Shown here piece by piece: positions 43,844-52,956 of a stretch of 64,000 bases of DNA. Each line of letters opens with the position of its first letter. The first letter of the stretch is position 1. The notes beneath the pieces were generated by a model. It had not been told where the DNA came from and made no database searches. It was given only the letters and a program-made list of their open reading frames with translations. Where the stretch lies: contig JAMSKV010000013.1 of NCBI GenBank assembly GCA_024515975.1, positions 49,145 through 113,144 of the forward strand, given 5' to 3'. The stretch comes from Endosaccharibacter trunci (lineage in GTDB: Bacteria > Pseudomonadota > Alphaproteobacteria > Acetobacterales > Acetobacteraceae). The position numbers and the translations under genes were made by a program.

Positions 43844-44485
43844 GTGACCAATTTTACGACGATCGAAGCGTCGGTGCGCGCGAAGGCTGGTAAGGGGGCA
43901 GCGCGCGCAACGAGGCGTGAGGGGCTGGTGCCCGCCGTGATCTACGGCGCCAAGCAGGATGCGTCCCTCATTGCGCTGGACCCCCGCGTGGTGCTCCGCG
44001 AGCTGGTGAAGACCGGCTGGCGTTCGCGCCTCTACGAGATCAAGGCCGATGGCGGCGCGCCGATCCGCGCCCTGATGCGCGAGGTGCAGCTGCATCCGGT
44101 GTCCGACCGCCCCATCCATGTGGACTTCCAGCGCCTGGCGCCGGGCGAGCACATCAAAGTGGCGGTGCAGGTCGTGTTCACCGGCGAGGAAAGCTCGGTC
44201 GGCATCAAGCGCGGCGGCGTTCTGAACATCGTCCGCCACACGGTGGAAGTGTCGGTGGACCCGGACAACATCCCGACCTCCTTCACCGTCGATCTGTCCA
44301 ACCTGGACATCAACGACAACGTGCGCTGGTCCGACATCAAGCATGACGACAATGTCGTGCCGGGCATCGTCGACCGCGACTTCGTGATCGCCACCGTGGC
44401 GGCGCCGACCGTGGTCGCCGAGCCCGAGCCTGCCGCCGCGCCGGCTGCTCCGGCAGCGCCGGCCAAGAAGGGCGGCAAGAAGTAA
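43844..44485 (+). CDS. rplY: 50S ribosomal protein L25/general stress protein Ctc
   Basis: The product is 213 residues from GTG 43844 with CAGGAG upstream. The N-terminal 5S-rRNA-binding L25 domain is [20 protein letters not shown] then [16 protein letters not shown]; the C-terminal TL5/Ctc domain carries [20 protein letters not shown] and [21 protein letters not shown] Lys/Ala-rich tail ends the protein. The pth gene follows 12 bp later; rplY-pth-ychF is a common order. Confidence 0.95.
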   Translation: MTNFTTIEASVRAKAGKGAARATRREGLVPAVIYGAKQDASLIALDPRVVLRELVKTGWRSRLYEIKADGGAPIRALMREVQLHPVSDRPIHVDFQRLAPGEHIKVAVQVVFTGEESSVGIKRGGVLNIVRHTVEVSVDPDNIPTSFTVDLSNLDINDNVRWSDIKHDDNVVPGIVDRDFVIATVAAPTVVAEPEPAAAPAAPAAPAKKGGKK

Positions 44486-44497
44486 GGCAGCACCTCC

Positions 44498-45076
44498 GTG
44501 TTGTTGTGGACCGGGCTCGGCAACCCCGAGCCCGGAATGCTTCGGCAGCGCCATAATATCGGCTTCATGGCGGTCGACGCCATCGCCCGGCGCCACGGCT
44601 TCTCGCCGTGGCGTAAGCGATTCAAGGGCGAGACCGCCGAAGGCCAGATCGCCGGCCGCAAGATCCTGCTGCTGAAGCCGATGACCTACATGAATGCGTC
44701 CGGCGAGAGCGTTCAGGCGGCTTCCGCCTTCTTCAAGGTCGCACCCGAGGCGATCACCGCCTTCCATGACGAGCTCGATCTGCATCCAGGCCGCGTCCGC
44801 GTGAAGCGGGGCGGAGGTGCCGCAGGCCATAACGGTCTGCGGTCCATGGATCGCATGCTCGGCACGCCGGAATACTGGCGCGTGCGTCTCGGCATCGGCC
44901 ATCCGGGCTCCAAGGAGCGGGTCACCGGCCATGTGCTGGGCGATTTCGCCAAGGCGGACCAGGGCTGGCTGGAGGCGCTGCTCGATGCGGTGGCGGATGC
45001 GGCGCCGATCCTGGCCGAGGGACAGCCGGAAGCGTTCATGACCAAGGTGGCGCTCTTGGTGGGCGACGTGAAATAG
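44498..45076 (+). CDS. pth: Peptidyl-tRNA hydrolase
   Basis: The product is 192 residues from GTG 44498. It recycles peptidyl-tRNA dropped by ribosomes. LLWTGLGNPEPGMLRQRHNI holds the catalytic His after the conserved Asn; KPMTYMNASGESVQAASAFF, AFHDELDLHPGRVRVKRGGG and AAGHNGLRSMDRMLGT complete the family pattern. An array of hairpins follows the stop. Confidence 0.96.
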   Translation: MLLWTGLGNPEPGMLRQRHNIGFMAVDAIARRHGFSPWRKRFKGETAEGQIAGRKILLLKPMTYMNASGESVQAASAFFKVAPEAITAFHDELDLHPGRVRVKRGGGAAGHNGLRSMDRMLGTPEYWRVRLGIGHPGSKERVTGHVLGDFAKADQGWLEALLDAVADAAPILAEGQPEAFMTKVALLVGDVK

Positions 45077-45078
45077 CG

Positions 45079-45186
45079 CCGGGCGCTGCCCGGACCCGGC
45101 AAAGGGCAGTCGCCCTTTGCAAACCCAATTGTTAAAGGGGTCCAGGGGACGACTGTCCCCTGGTGGGTGCAGGGCAAAGCCCTGCA
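45079..45186. repeat. Array of four perfect hairpins between pth and ychF
   Basis: Four separate perfect stems follow in order: CCGGGC/GCCCGG (45079-45093), GCAAAGGGC/GCCCTTTGC with loop AGTC (45099-45120), CCAGGGGAC/GTCCCCTGG with loop GACT (45142-45163), and TGCAGGGC/GCCCTGCA with loop AAA (45168-45186). Loops 2 and 3 are reverse complements of each other. The pattern resembles an RNA-processing or REP-type element; no T-run is present. Confidence 0.75.
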
Positions 45187-45214
45187 TCGAACCCGGATCT
45201 GAGGAACATTTCCG

Positions 45215-46309
45215 ATGGGTTTCAACTGCGGCATCGTCGGCCTGCCGAACGTCGGCAAGTCCACCCTGTTCAACGCCCTGACCGCCACGGCCGCGGCGCA
45301 GGCGGCGAACTATCCGTTCTGCACCATCGAGCCGAACGTGGGCCGCGTCGCCGTGCCCGACCCGCGCCTGAACACGCTGGCCGCCATCGGCAAGTCGATC
45401 AAGATCGTGCCCACCAGCCTCGAATTCGTCGACATCGCCGGCCTCGTGCGCGGCGCGTCGCGGGGCGAGGGGCTCGGCAACCAGTTCCTCGCCAATATCC
45501 GCGAGGTGGACGCCATCATCCACGTCCTGCGCTGCTTCGAGGATGACGACGTCACCCATGTGGAGGGCTCGGTCGACCCGGTGCGCGATGCGGAGGTGGT
45601 GGAAACCGAGCTGATGCTGGCCGACCTGGACAGCCTCGAGAAGCGCGTGGTGCCGCTGCAGAAGAAGGCGCGCAACAACGATCGCGACGCCGCCGCGCAG
45701 GTCGCGCTGATGGAGCCGATCATCGCCGTGCTGCGCGAAGGCCAGCCGGCCCGCACGGCGATCCCCAAAGGGCAGGAGGAGGCGGTGCGCCGCCTCAACC
45801 TCATGACCTCCAAGCCGGTGCTCTATGTCTGCAACGTCGAGGAAGCCTCAGCCTCCACCGGCAACCGCTTCTCCGAGCAGGTCGCCGCGAAGGCCAAGGC
45901 CGAGGGGGCGGCGACGGTGATCGTCTCTGCGGCCATCGAGGCCGAGGTGAGTCAATTGCCCGATGCCGACCGGGCCGAATTCCTGGAAGGCCTGGGATTG
46001 TCCGATAGCGGGCTCGATCGGGTGATCGCGGCCGGATACCGGCTGCTGGGTCTGGCCACCTATTTCACCGTGGGTCCGAAAGAGACTCGCGCCTGGACCA
46101 TCACGGCCGGCACCAAGGCGCCGCAGGCCGCTGCCGTGATCCACAACGATTTCGAGCGCGGCTTCATCGCCTGCGAAACCGTCGCCTACGACGACTACGT
46201 CGCCTACAAGGGCGAGGCGGGCGCCAAGGAAGCCGGCCGCATGCGCGTCGAGGGCCGCGACTATGTGGTGAAGGACGGCGACGTCCTTCTGTTCCGCTTC
46301 AACGTCTGA
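45215..46309 (+). CDS. ychF: Redox-regulated ATPase YchF
   Basis: The product is 364 residues, a P-loop ATPase of the Obg family linked to the ribosome. G1 is GLPNVGKSTLFNALTATAA, switch/G3 is EFVDIAGLVRGASRGEGLG, and the C-terminal TGS domain starts near TYFTVGPKETRAWTITAG and includes HNDFERGFIACETVAYDDYV. The C-terminus overlaps the convergent membrane-protein gene by 11 bp. Confidence 0.97.
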   Translation: MGFNCGIVGLPNVGKSTLFNALTATAAAQAANYPFCTIEPNVGRVAVPDPRLNTLAAIGKSIKIVPTSLEFVDIAGLVRGASRGEGLGNQFLANIREVDAIIHVLRCFEDDDVTHVEGSVDPVRDAEVVETELMLADLDSLEKRVVPLQKKARNNDRDAAAQVALMEPIIAVLREGQPARTAIPKGQEEAVRRLNLMTSKPVLYVCNVEEASASTGNRFSEQVAAKAKAEGAATVIVSAAIEAEVSQLPDADRAEFLEGLGLSDSGLDRVIAAGYRLLGLATYFTVGPKETRAWTITAGTKAPQAAAVIHNDFERGFIACETVAYDDYVAYKGEAGAKEAGRMRVEGRDYVVKDGDVLLFRFNV

Positions 46310-48581
46310 CGAGGACCAGCCCGGCCACGCCGAGCGAAATTAGGCTGAGGACGAGGCCGATCTCGAACGGCGCCGACCGGTAGCGCAGCACCAGAACGTG
46401 CTGCCCTGCCGGTACCGCCATTGCCTTGGCCAGAAGCTGGGCCGGAAACACCCGAATGGGGCGCCCGTCCAGGGTCGCGCTCCAGCCCGGAAAGAACGCG
46501 TCCGTCACCAGGACCCAGCCCGGCCCGTCGGACCGGACCGAGAGGGCGATGCGGGTCGGCCGCGCCTTCAGGACCGTCACTGACGGCGCCGTGGCGTTCG
46601 CCGCATCCGGTGGCGCGCGATGCGACGGATCCTCGATCACCAGGGCGGGGGCCTTCAGCCCGGCCAGGCGCTTGGCGGCGGTGGCGGCGTCCGGCACCGA
46701 AACATGCCCTGCGAAGCCCTGGGCGAAGGGGCGTGCGGCGGTGTTGCGATAGATCCAGCCGGTGCCGCCCGGATTCTCGTGCGCCAGCGTCAACGCCGCT
46801 GCGCCGGAGGGGTGGTCGGAGAACAGGAAACCCACCGACAGGAGGTCGATCAGCCGGCTTCCGGGCGGCGGCCCGTTTCCTTGCACGCCGTCCGCCAGGA
46901 GCGGCTCGGCCAGCATCCTGCGCTGCAGCGGCAGGGCCAGCGCGCCGCCCATCGACGGGATGCTCCAGATCAGCCCGGTCATCGGCACCAGCGACGTGAT
47001 GGCGCGGCGTATTCCCGCAGGCTCGCCCTGCTGCTGCGGCAGCATCATGCAGGCGATCGCGGCCAGGCTGACGCCGTAGAGCCGCCTGTCGAGCGGGTCC
47101 GGCGCCTCGTCGCGGATCGCGCGCGCCGCGTCGGGCATCGCCAGGATCGAGCGCGGCTGGAACGGAAACGGATGCAGACGCAGCGTGGCGGTTTCGAGTA
47201 GGAGCAACGCCAGCATCGCCGTTGCCACCCCGCGCCGGCGTCGCAGCATCAGGAACAACCCCGACAGGGCGGTGCCGATCGCCATCGGCGCCAAGACCGG
47301 ATGCACCGTCACGAGCATCGCGAGCCAGCCGCCGGAGACGAGCGCGACGATCCGGCGGTGCAGAAAGCACGCCTGATCCAGCAGGAAACCGGAAAGAAGG
47401 GCGATCGGGATGGTCGCGACCGCTTCGTAGAGGACGGTGACCCGGAAGAACCGCATTCCCGGCAGCAATCCGGCGTGCAGCAGGGAAAACACCGGCGTGT
47501 CGGTGGCCGTCGCCAGCAGGCAGACGAGGATGCTCACCGCGTAGCCGATCATGCCGGGCGGGATCGGCTTGCCCCGCAAGGCAAGCAGCAGCGTCGCCGG
47601 ACCGCAGACCAGCAGGCTGCCGGGGCCAAATGCTTCGTCGATGGTCTCGGCGCCGGCACGCAGATCGCCCATGGCGAGAGAGCGCAGCACAAGCCGCCAC
47701 GGCAGCCTGGCGGCCAGGGCGACGCCGCCCGCGCGGTGCGATTCGCGGGCCAGCTGGGCCATCGGCAGGATCTGCACCGCCGTCAGCCCGAGCAGAAGCA
47801 ACAAGGCGCCGGACAATGCCGCGATCAGTCGCCACGGGAATGCCGCGCGTGGTCTTCGCAGCTGCCCGCAGAGGGCCGGCACGATGCTGCGCCCGGCGAG
47901 GACGATCAGCAGCGCATGCAGCGTCTGCGGGTAGCCGGCCAGCACCACCAGCGACAGCATGACGGCCAGCAGCGCGGCGGATCGCGCGTCCCGCCTGTCC
48001 CAGCAGCGCTCGAATGCCCAGAGCGACAGCGGAACGAAGCCGAGCGCACCACCGATGGCCATATTGTTCTGTTGCAGAAGGATCGCGGGCGAGAACACCA
48101 CGCCGAGCACCGAAAACGCGGTGGCGGGCAGCGAGAAGCCAAGCCTGCGGCCGAGCAGCGCCATGCCGAGCGCCATGCAAAGCAGATCGACGACGTGCAG
48201 AATGACACCGCTGAACGGCGCGCCGAGACCGGGCGTGACGAGCAGCGCCAGCAGCAGGTTCAGCGGATGTGCGAAACCGCCCTGGCCTTCCGCGAAGATC
48301 GGATGGCCGCCATAGATCCCGTCGCTCCAGAGCAGCGAGGCCTGCCCGTGCAGGGCCTCGGCGTGTAGTTCCAGCAGCGGCCATCCGAACGGCAGCGCGT
48401 CGCCCCAGATCGGAATGCGTCCCTGCGTCAGTCCGGGCCACCATTGGGTGAGCACCAGCGCGGCACACAAGGCGAAGGGAAGGATTGCGGTGGCCTGGGA
48501 AGCGGCGGCGTCGGCCCTGTCATGCAAGAGCTTCATGGGTCGATCCGGTGCTGTAAGGTTGGTGTAAGCCCCGATCCGCAT
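46299..48581 (-). CDS. Large YfhO-like membrane protein
   Basis: The product is 760 residues from ATG 48581, which has GGAG 6 bp upstream; ATG 48536 would give 745. About 12 membrane segments fill residues 30-500 (PFALCAALVLTQWWPGLTQ; GFVPLSLWAFERCWDRRDAR). The C-terminal segment PGWVLVTDAFFPGWSATLDG with VPAGQHVLVLRYRSAPFEI is the YfhO pattern. YfhO proteins are linked to lipid-carrier glycosylation of teichoic acids in Bacillus; here surface glycan or undecaprenyl-linked sugar work is plausible, not shown. Overlaps ychF at its 3' end. Confidence 0.75.
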   Translation of the reverse strand: MRIGAYTNLTAPDRPMKLLHDRADAAASQATAILPFALCAALVLTQWWPGLTQGRIPIWGDALPFGWPLLELHAEALHGQASLLWSDGIYGGHPIFAEGQGGFAHPLNLLLALLVTPGLGAPFSGVILHVVDLLCMALGMALLGRRLGFSLPATAFSVLGVVFSPAILLQQNNMAIGGALGFVPLSLWAFERCWDRRDARSAALLAVMLSLVVLAGYPQTLHALLIVLAGRSIVPALCGQLRRPRAAFPWRLIAALSGALLLLLGLTAVQILPMAQLARESHRAGGVALAARLPWRLVLRSLAMGDLRAGAETIDEAFGPGSLLVCGPATLLLALRGKPIPPGMIGYAVSILVCLLATATDTPVFSLLHAGLLPGMRFFRVTVLYEAVATIPIALLSGFLLDQACFLHRRIVALVSGGWLAMLVTVHPVLAPMAIGTALSGLFLMLRRRRGVATAMLALLLLETATLRLHPFPFQPRSILAMPDAARAIRDEAPDPLDRRLYGVSLAAIACMMLPQQQGEPAGIRRAITSLVPMTGLIWSIPSMGGALALPLQRRMLAEPLLADGVQGNGPPPGSRLIDLLSVGFLFSDHPSGAAALTLAHENPGGTGWIYRNTAARPFAQGFAGHVSVPDAATAAKRLAGLKAPALVIEDPSHRAPPDAANATAPSVTVLKARPTRIALSVRSDGPGWVLVTDAFFPGWSATLDGRPIRVFPAQLLAKAMAVPAGQHVLVLRYRSAPFEIGLVLSLISLGVAGLVLVRR

Positions 48582-48635
48582 GATCGGCTCCAACGACGGG
48601 CGACACCAAACCACCCCGTCCAAGGAACGAAGATC

Positions 48636-48920
48636 ATGAAGACCACCCTGATCGGCGCCGCCCTGTGCGCCCTTGTTTCGGCCGCCAGCATCCGCGCCGC
48701 CGACGCCGCAACGATCGCAGCTCATGTCGATCCCGAACAGACCGCGACCGTTGGTCCGGCCGGCGTGCCGGTTCTGCAGCGCGCCGCCTGGTGGGCCGGC
48801 CCGAACACGGTCTGCTACCACGGCTACTATTATGTGCATTGCCGCCCGGCCTATGCACGTCCGTGGGTGCCCGGTCACTACAGCTGGAACGGCTACTGGA
48901 TTCCCGGGCATTGGGCGTGA
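48636..48920 (+). CDS. Small exported YXWGXW-repeat-like protein
   Basis: The product is 94 residues with AAGGAA upstream and a signal peptide (MKTTLIGAALCALVSAASIR, cleavage after ADA). The C-terminal 25 residues, PWVPGHYSWNGYWIPGHW, match the tandem W-x-P-G-x-[YW] pattern of YXWGXW repeat proteins, found in small exported proteins of unknown role. One Cys pair is near YHGYYYVHCRPAY. Divergent from the YfhO-like gene; the gap is only 54 bp. Confidence 0.85.
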   Translation: MKTTLIGAALCALVSAASIRAADAATIAAHVDPEQTATVGPAGVPVLQRAAWWAGPNTVCYHGYYYVHCRPAYARPWVPGHYSWNGYWIPGHWA

Positions 48921-48937
48921 GCGGGGAGGACGGAACC

Positions 48938-49081
48938 ATGAGCCGCACCCTGCTGCGCGTCGCCCGGCCGGTCGCTTTCGTCGCCGCGATGTTGTCCTTG
49001 TCCGCCTGCGTTGTGGCCCAGCCGAGGCCCTATTATGTCGGATACTGGCACCATCCCTACTATCACCCCTATTATTACTGA
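48938..49081 (+). CDS. Tiny lipoprotein with Tyr/His-rich tail
   Basis: The product is 47 residues, with a strong GGGGAGGA ribosome site. The signal sequence ends in a lipobox (FVAAMLSLSACVVAQPRPY, Cys 24), leaving a 24-residue mature peptide ending YWHHPYYHPYYY. No function is known. The 17-bp gap to the previous gene suggests one transcript. Short but well supported by ribosome site, lipobox and codon use. Confidence 0.7.
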   Translation: MSRTLLRVARPVAFVAAMLSLSACVVAQPRPYYVGYWHHPYYHPYYY

Positions 49082-49090
49082 GGCGGTGTC

Positions 49091-49288
49091 ATGACCCTGC
49101 TGCCTTTCTCCCCTTTGTTCATGCTGGCCGCCGTGGGCATCGCGCATCTCGCGCCGTCCACTTCTGCGCCGGCCCAGCCTCCATCCCCGAGCGCCAGAAT
49201 GGCGATCGCGGATACGGGTTGGCAGAAGCTGGTGATCCAGGGTCCGGCGCCGATGTTACGCCATCCCGACGGCCCGTTGCGCGCGTAG
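49091..49288 (+). CDS. Small hypothetical exported protein
   Basis: The product would be 65 residues starting 9 bp after the tiny lipoprotein, with AGGCGG as a possible ribosome site. A hydrophobic start (PFSPLFMLAAVGIAHLAPST) could be a signal peptide; the rest is Pro-rich then basic. I recognise no family, and the evidence rests on position and orientation only. Confidence 0.4.
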   Translation: MTLLPFSPLFMLAAVGIAHLAPSTSAPAQPPSPSARMAIADTGWQKLVIQGPAPMLRHPDGPLRA

Positions 49289-49512
49289 AATCCGAGCCAG
49301 CGGAGCTTCGGGGCCGCCCACACATTTCGAACCTTACAGCCGCCTCGCGTTTTTCCCTGCAGACGAGATAGGATCTCTTTTCTTTTCATCGCTCGGCCGG
49401 AATGCGGCCGGCGCTTGCCGCCCGGGCCTGACGGTTTCATGCTGCAAGCGGGACGACATGGACGGCACGGCGACGGGCCGGTCGCGATCGCCCCTTGGCG
49501 GAAACGGTCGCG

Positions 49513-50196
49513 ATGCGTCTGCTGCTGGTGGAGGACAACGCCGAGCTGGCGGTTCTGCTGACGACGCAACTGCAAGGCGCCAGCTTCTCCGTGGATCACG
49601 CCGGCACGCTGGGCGATGCAGACGCGCTTTTGCTGTCGCGAGACTATGTCGCGGTGATTCTCGATCTGGGTCTGCCGGACGGCAACGGGCTCGACCTGCT
49701 CCGCCGCCTCCGTGCGGCGCGTCGGCCTCTGCCGGTCCTGGTGCTGACTGCGCGCGGCTCGGTGTCGGAGCGCGTGCAGGGGCTCGATCTCGGCGCGGAC
49801 GACTATCTGGCCAAACCTTTCGCGTTCGAGGAGCTGAAGGCTCGTCTGACCGCGCTGCTTCGCCGCCCGGGCGCGCTTCTGGGCCAGAGCCTGTCGCTGG
49901 CGGACGTGGCGCTGGATACGGTCTCGCGCGAAACGCGGATCGGTGGGCAGTCCCTGAATCTGCCCCAGCGGGAAACGCAGCTTCTGGAACTGCTTCTGCG
50001 TCGTGCCGACCGCGTGGTGCCGAAATCGATCGTCGAGGACCAGCTTTTCGGCGCCGATGACGAGCTCGGATCGAATGCCGTCGAGGTCTATGTGCACAGG
50101 CTGCGCAAGCGGCTCGAACAGCACGGGGCGTCGGTGGCGATCCATACCATACGCGGCGTGGGCTACCTGATTACTGCCACGGAGGGCGCCGGATGA
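49513..50196 (+). CDS. OmpR/PhoB-family response regulator
   Basis: The product is 227 residues from ATG 49513. The receiver domain has the acidic pocket Glu7-Asp8 (LLVEDNAEL), phospho-acceptor Asp51 (VILDLGLPDG) and Lys in DDYLAKPF. The winged-helix output domain ends in VEVYVHRLRKRLEQHGASVA with IHTIRGVGYLI. The GTG-like upstream frame begins at TTG 49495 but ATG is better placed. The kinase gene overlaps by 4 bp (ATGA). Signal unknown; QseB/TctD-like by eye. Confidence 0.93.
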   Translation: MRLLLVEDNAELAVLLTTQLQGASFSVDHAGTLGDADALLLSRDYVAVILDLGLPDGNGLDLLRRLRAARRPLPVLVLTARGSVSERVQGLDLGADDYLAKPFAFEELKARLTALLRRPGALLGQSLSLADVALDTVSRETRIGGQSLNLPQRETQLLELLLRRADRVVPKSIVEDQLFGADDELGSNAVEVYVHRLRKRLEQHGASVAIHTIRGVGYLITATEGAG

Positions 50197-51608
50197 CGCG
50201 CGGCCGGCTTCTGTCCGAGCGGCTTCTTCCGGGCCGGTCCCTTCTGGCGCGAGTGCTGTCCCTGCACGCGCTCGGCATTGCCGCCTGCGCGCTGCTGACT
50301 CTCGGCTCCGCGAATGCCCTGCTGCAGTATCGCACGCGCACCATCACGCGGAACATGCTGCTGGAACAATCGGCCGGCATCATCGGCGGGATCTCTGCCG
50401 CGCCGGATGGACATCTGTCGATCGACTATGCGCAGACGCCCCTGGCGCAGCGCGTCAGCGGCGTGTTCGTCTTCGCGGTTCTGAACGGCGACGGAGATAT
50501 CCTGTTGCGCAGCGCGGACCCGGCCGCGTCGCGCCTGGTGCATCTCAACCGGATCGCGCATGTGCGCTTCCTGACGCTGTCGCGGTCGCAGCCGGTGCTG
50601 TCCACCATCATCCGCCCGTTCAGGCTCGGCGCGCACGTCTACTGGCTCGCGGTTGGCTGGAACCTGTCCGCGCCGGGCGTGGTGTTCGACAACATCCTTC
50701 GCAATTTCCTATGGTATTCTGCCGCGGTCGCCCTGCTCGTGCTGCTGGCGGTTCTGGCGATCGATCTGGTGATCATGCGCGGCGTGCTGGCGCCGTTGTC
50801 GCATCTGGCCGAACTGGTGCGGCGCTCCGCCAGCGCGACGGGCGACGACGATCGGGACCGCAGATTGCAGACCGAGGCCCTGCCCAGCGAGGTGGTGCCG
50901 CTGGCCGCCGCGTATAACGACGCGCTGGACCGGGTGGAGGCCGCCTACCAGCTGCAGCGCGCTTTTGCCGCCGATGCGGCGCACGAGCTGCGCACGCCGC
51001 TCGCCGTGCTGCGCGCGCGCCTGGAGATGCTGCCGCCCGACGCCGCGCGCCGCGTGCTGCTCGACGACGTTTCGGTGATGACGCGCATCGTCGCGCAACT
51101 GCTGGAGATTGCCTCGCTGGAGCAACTCGTGGTGGACGCTTCCGCCAGCGCCGACCCGGTTGCGGCCTGCAATGCGGTGATCGAGGCGCTGGCGCCGATG
51201 GCGATCGCCGGGGGGCGCGATCTGGGCTTCGCCGGCGGGCCGCCGTCACCGGTGCGTTTGCGCATCCGCGACCAGGAATTGTTCCAGGTGGTGCGGAACC
51301 TGGTGGAGAACGCGATCAACCATACCGGGCCCGGCACCACGATCGACGTTTCCGTCGAGGACGACGGCGCCATCGTGGTGCGCGACGACGGGCCGGGCAT
51401 TCCCGAACAATGGCGCAAGAAGGTGTTCGAGCGGTTCTGGCGCAAGGACCGACGCGACCGCAGCGGGGCCGGGCTCGGCTTGGCGATCGTTCAGCGCATC
51501 GTTCTGTCGCATGGCGGCCGGATCGAGCTCGACTCCGCGGAAGGCGAGGGGGCCCGGTTCCGCGTCCGGCTCCCGGCGGCGACGCAGCCGCATGCCGCGC
51601 CGGTGTAA
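50193..51608 (+). CDS. Sensor histidine kinase
   Basis: The product is 471 residues. Two membrane segments (about 20-45 and 165-195) enclose a periplasmic sensor of about 120 residues, of the 2CSK N-terminal kind. The H-box is FAADAAHELRTPLAVL with His264. N-box VVRNLVENAINHTG, G1 VVRDDGPGIPEQ, F/G2 KVFERFWRKDRRDRSGAGLG and GLAIVQRIV complete the catalytic domain. It partners the response regulator 4 bp upstream. Ligand unknown. Confidence 0.93.
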   Translation: MTRGRLLSERLLPGRSLLARVLSLHALGIAACALLTLGSANALLQYRTRTITRNMLLEQSAGIIGGISAAPDGHLSIDYAQTPLAQRVSGVFVFAVLNGDGDILLRSADPAASRLVHLNRIAHVRFLTLSRSQPVLSTIIRPFRLGAHVYWLAVGWNLSAPGVVFDNILRNFLWYSAAVALLVLLAVLAIDLVIMRGVLAPLSHLAELVRRSASATGDDDRDRRLQTEALPSEVVPLAAAYNDALDRVEAAYQLQRAFAADAAHELRTPLAVLRARLEMLPPDAARRVLLDDVSVMTRIVAQLLEIASLEQLVVDASASADPVAACNAVIEALAPMAIAGGRDLGFAGGPPSPVRLRIRDQELFQVVRNLVENAINHTGPGTTIDVSVEDDGAIVVRDDGPGIPEQWRKKVFERFWRKDRRDRSGAGLGLAIVQRIVLSHGGRIELDSAEGEGARFRVRLPAATQPHAAPV

Positions 51609-51677
51609 GGATATCGTAAGCATCACCGGGCCATCCTCTCCTTCCGGCAACTCCGTCGATTGGACAAGGACGTCCCC

Positions 51678-52892
51678 GTGTTTCGAACACCCCAGCATCT
51701 CGTCCGCGCCGCCCTGCCGGTTCTGGCTCTGTGCCTGCCGCCGATCGCCGCTTCCGCGCGGGCACAGGGCATCACCGACAGCCCGCGCTACCTGCGCTTC
51801 GCCGACGACGATTTCGCGACCGACCGGCAGAACGCTCCGAAGCTTGCCTTGAGCATTGGCGGCCATGACGCCCGTGCGGTGATGGATACCGGATCGACCG
51901 GCGTGGTGGTCTCGCTCTACGACCTGTTTCCGGACTGGAAATCGCAGCCGGATATTGTGGCGGCGATCAAGGCCGCCTTGCCGCCGGGCAGCACCAGCTC
52001 CGCTGCGGGTGCGATCGACACCACGAAGCTCGACTTCGGCGCGCTGAAATCGATCAGCTATTCCTCCTCCGGCCGGATCATGTACGGAATCTCCGTGGAC
52101 CGGGCGATCACCGTTTCCGGCGCGGCATCATCCACCGGCACGGTGCGTTCGGTGACATCCGCGCCGGTTCCGGTGCTGGCCGTGATCGATGAGGAGTGCA
52201 CGCCGAAGGCCCGCCACTGTACACCCAACCATCAGCCGACGGGCATCGCCATGGTCGGAATCGGCTTCGGCCGGGCATCGCCGGACGGGGAGACCGGAAC
52301 GCGGCGCTTCAACCCGTTCCTCCACCTGCAGACGCCGTCGGCCGTCAACGGCTATATCGTCACCGCGCTGGGGGTGAAGATCGGCCTGGATGCGACCGAC
52401 GTGGCGCAGAACAGCACGACGCTGACCGTGCTGCAGCCCAACACGAAGCTGCCGGGCGAATGGCTGCCGCAGCAGGCCAGCATCTCGCTGAACAACAAGG
52501 CCGCCGTGATCGGCAACATGCTGCTCGATACCGGCATCAACACCATGCTGATGACGGTGCCCTCCGCGACCTCCAGCGACGTGCGCGTTCCGGCTCCCCC
52601 GGCCGGCCCGAATGCCAAGCCTTCGACGGATTCGACCCTGGTTGCGGGGACATCGGTCGGCATCACGCTCGCGAATGCGGCCGGTCGGACGGTCGCCTAC
52701 AGCTTCAGGAGCGGCAGCACCGGCGGCATGGCGCCCGCTTCCGTGACCCTGGTCGGCAATAACGGCAGCAAGCCGGACTGGAAGGCGAGCTTCGTCAATA
52801 CCGGCGTGCGGTTCCTGAACGGCTACACCTATGTGTTCGACGATTCGCACGGTCTGGTCGGCTTCTCGCCCAGGAGTGCGGCCGCGCCGTGA
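51678..52892 (+). CDS. Exported protein with two DTG motifs (putative two-lobed aspartic protease)
   Basis: The product is 404 residues from GTG 51678, which has AAGGA 8 bp upstream; a TTG at 51660 is less likely. A signal peptide (LPVLALCLPPIAASARAQG) precedes the mature part. Asp70-Thr-Gly-Ser sits in AVMDTGSTGVVVS and Asp284-Thr-Gly in NMLLDTGINTMLM, each within hydrophobic strands, like the two half-sites of pepsin-fold enzymes; spacing 214 residues also fits. Two cysteines lie in EECTPKARHCTPNH. I cannot prove protease activity; a catalytically idle retropepsin-like fold is possible. It follows a two-component system by 69 bp. Confidence 0.65.
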   Translation: MFRTPQHLVRAALPVLALCLPPIAASARAQGITDSPRYLRFADDDFATDRQNAPKLALSIGGHDARAVMDTGSTGVVVSLYDLFPDWKSQPDIVAAIKAALPPGSTSSAAGAIDTTKLDFGALKSISYSSSGRIMYGISVDRAITVSGAASSTGTVRSVTSAPVPVLAVIDEECTPKARHCTPNHQPTGIAMVGIGFGRASPDGETGTRRFNPFLHLQTPSAVNGYIVTALGVKIGLDATDVAQNSTTLTVLQPNTKLPGEWLPQQASISLNNKAAVIGNMLLDTGINTMLMTVPSATSSDVRVPAPPAGPNAKPSTDSTLVAGTSVGITLANAAGRTVAYSFRSGSTGGMAPASVTLVGNNGSKPDWKASFVNTGVRFLNGYTYVFDDSHGLVGFSPRSAAAP

Positions 52893-52956
52893 GGGGCAAG
52901 GCCCGGAACTGCGGCAGGTGACGCGTCCGGCCGTTTGCGCATAAAGCTGCGTCGGA

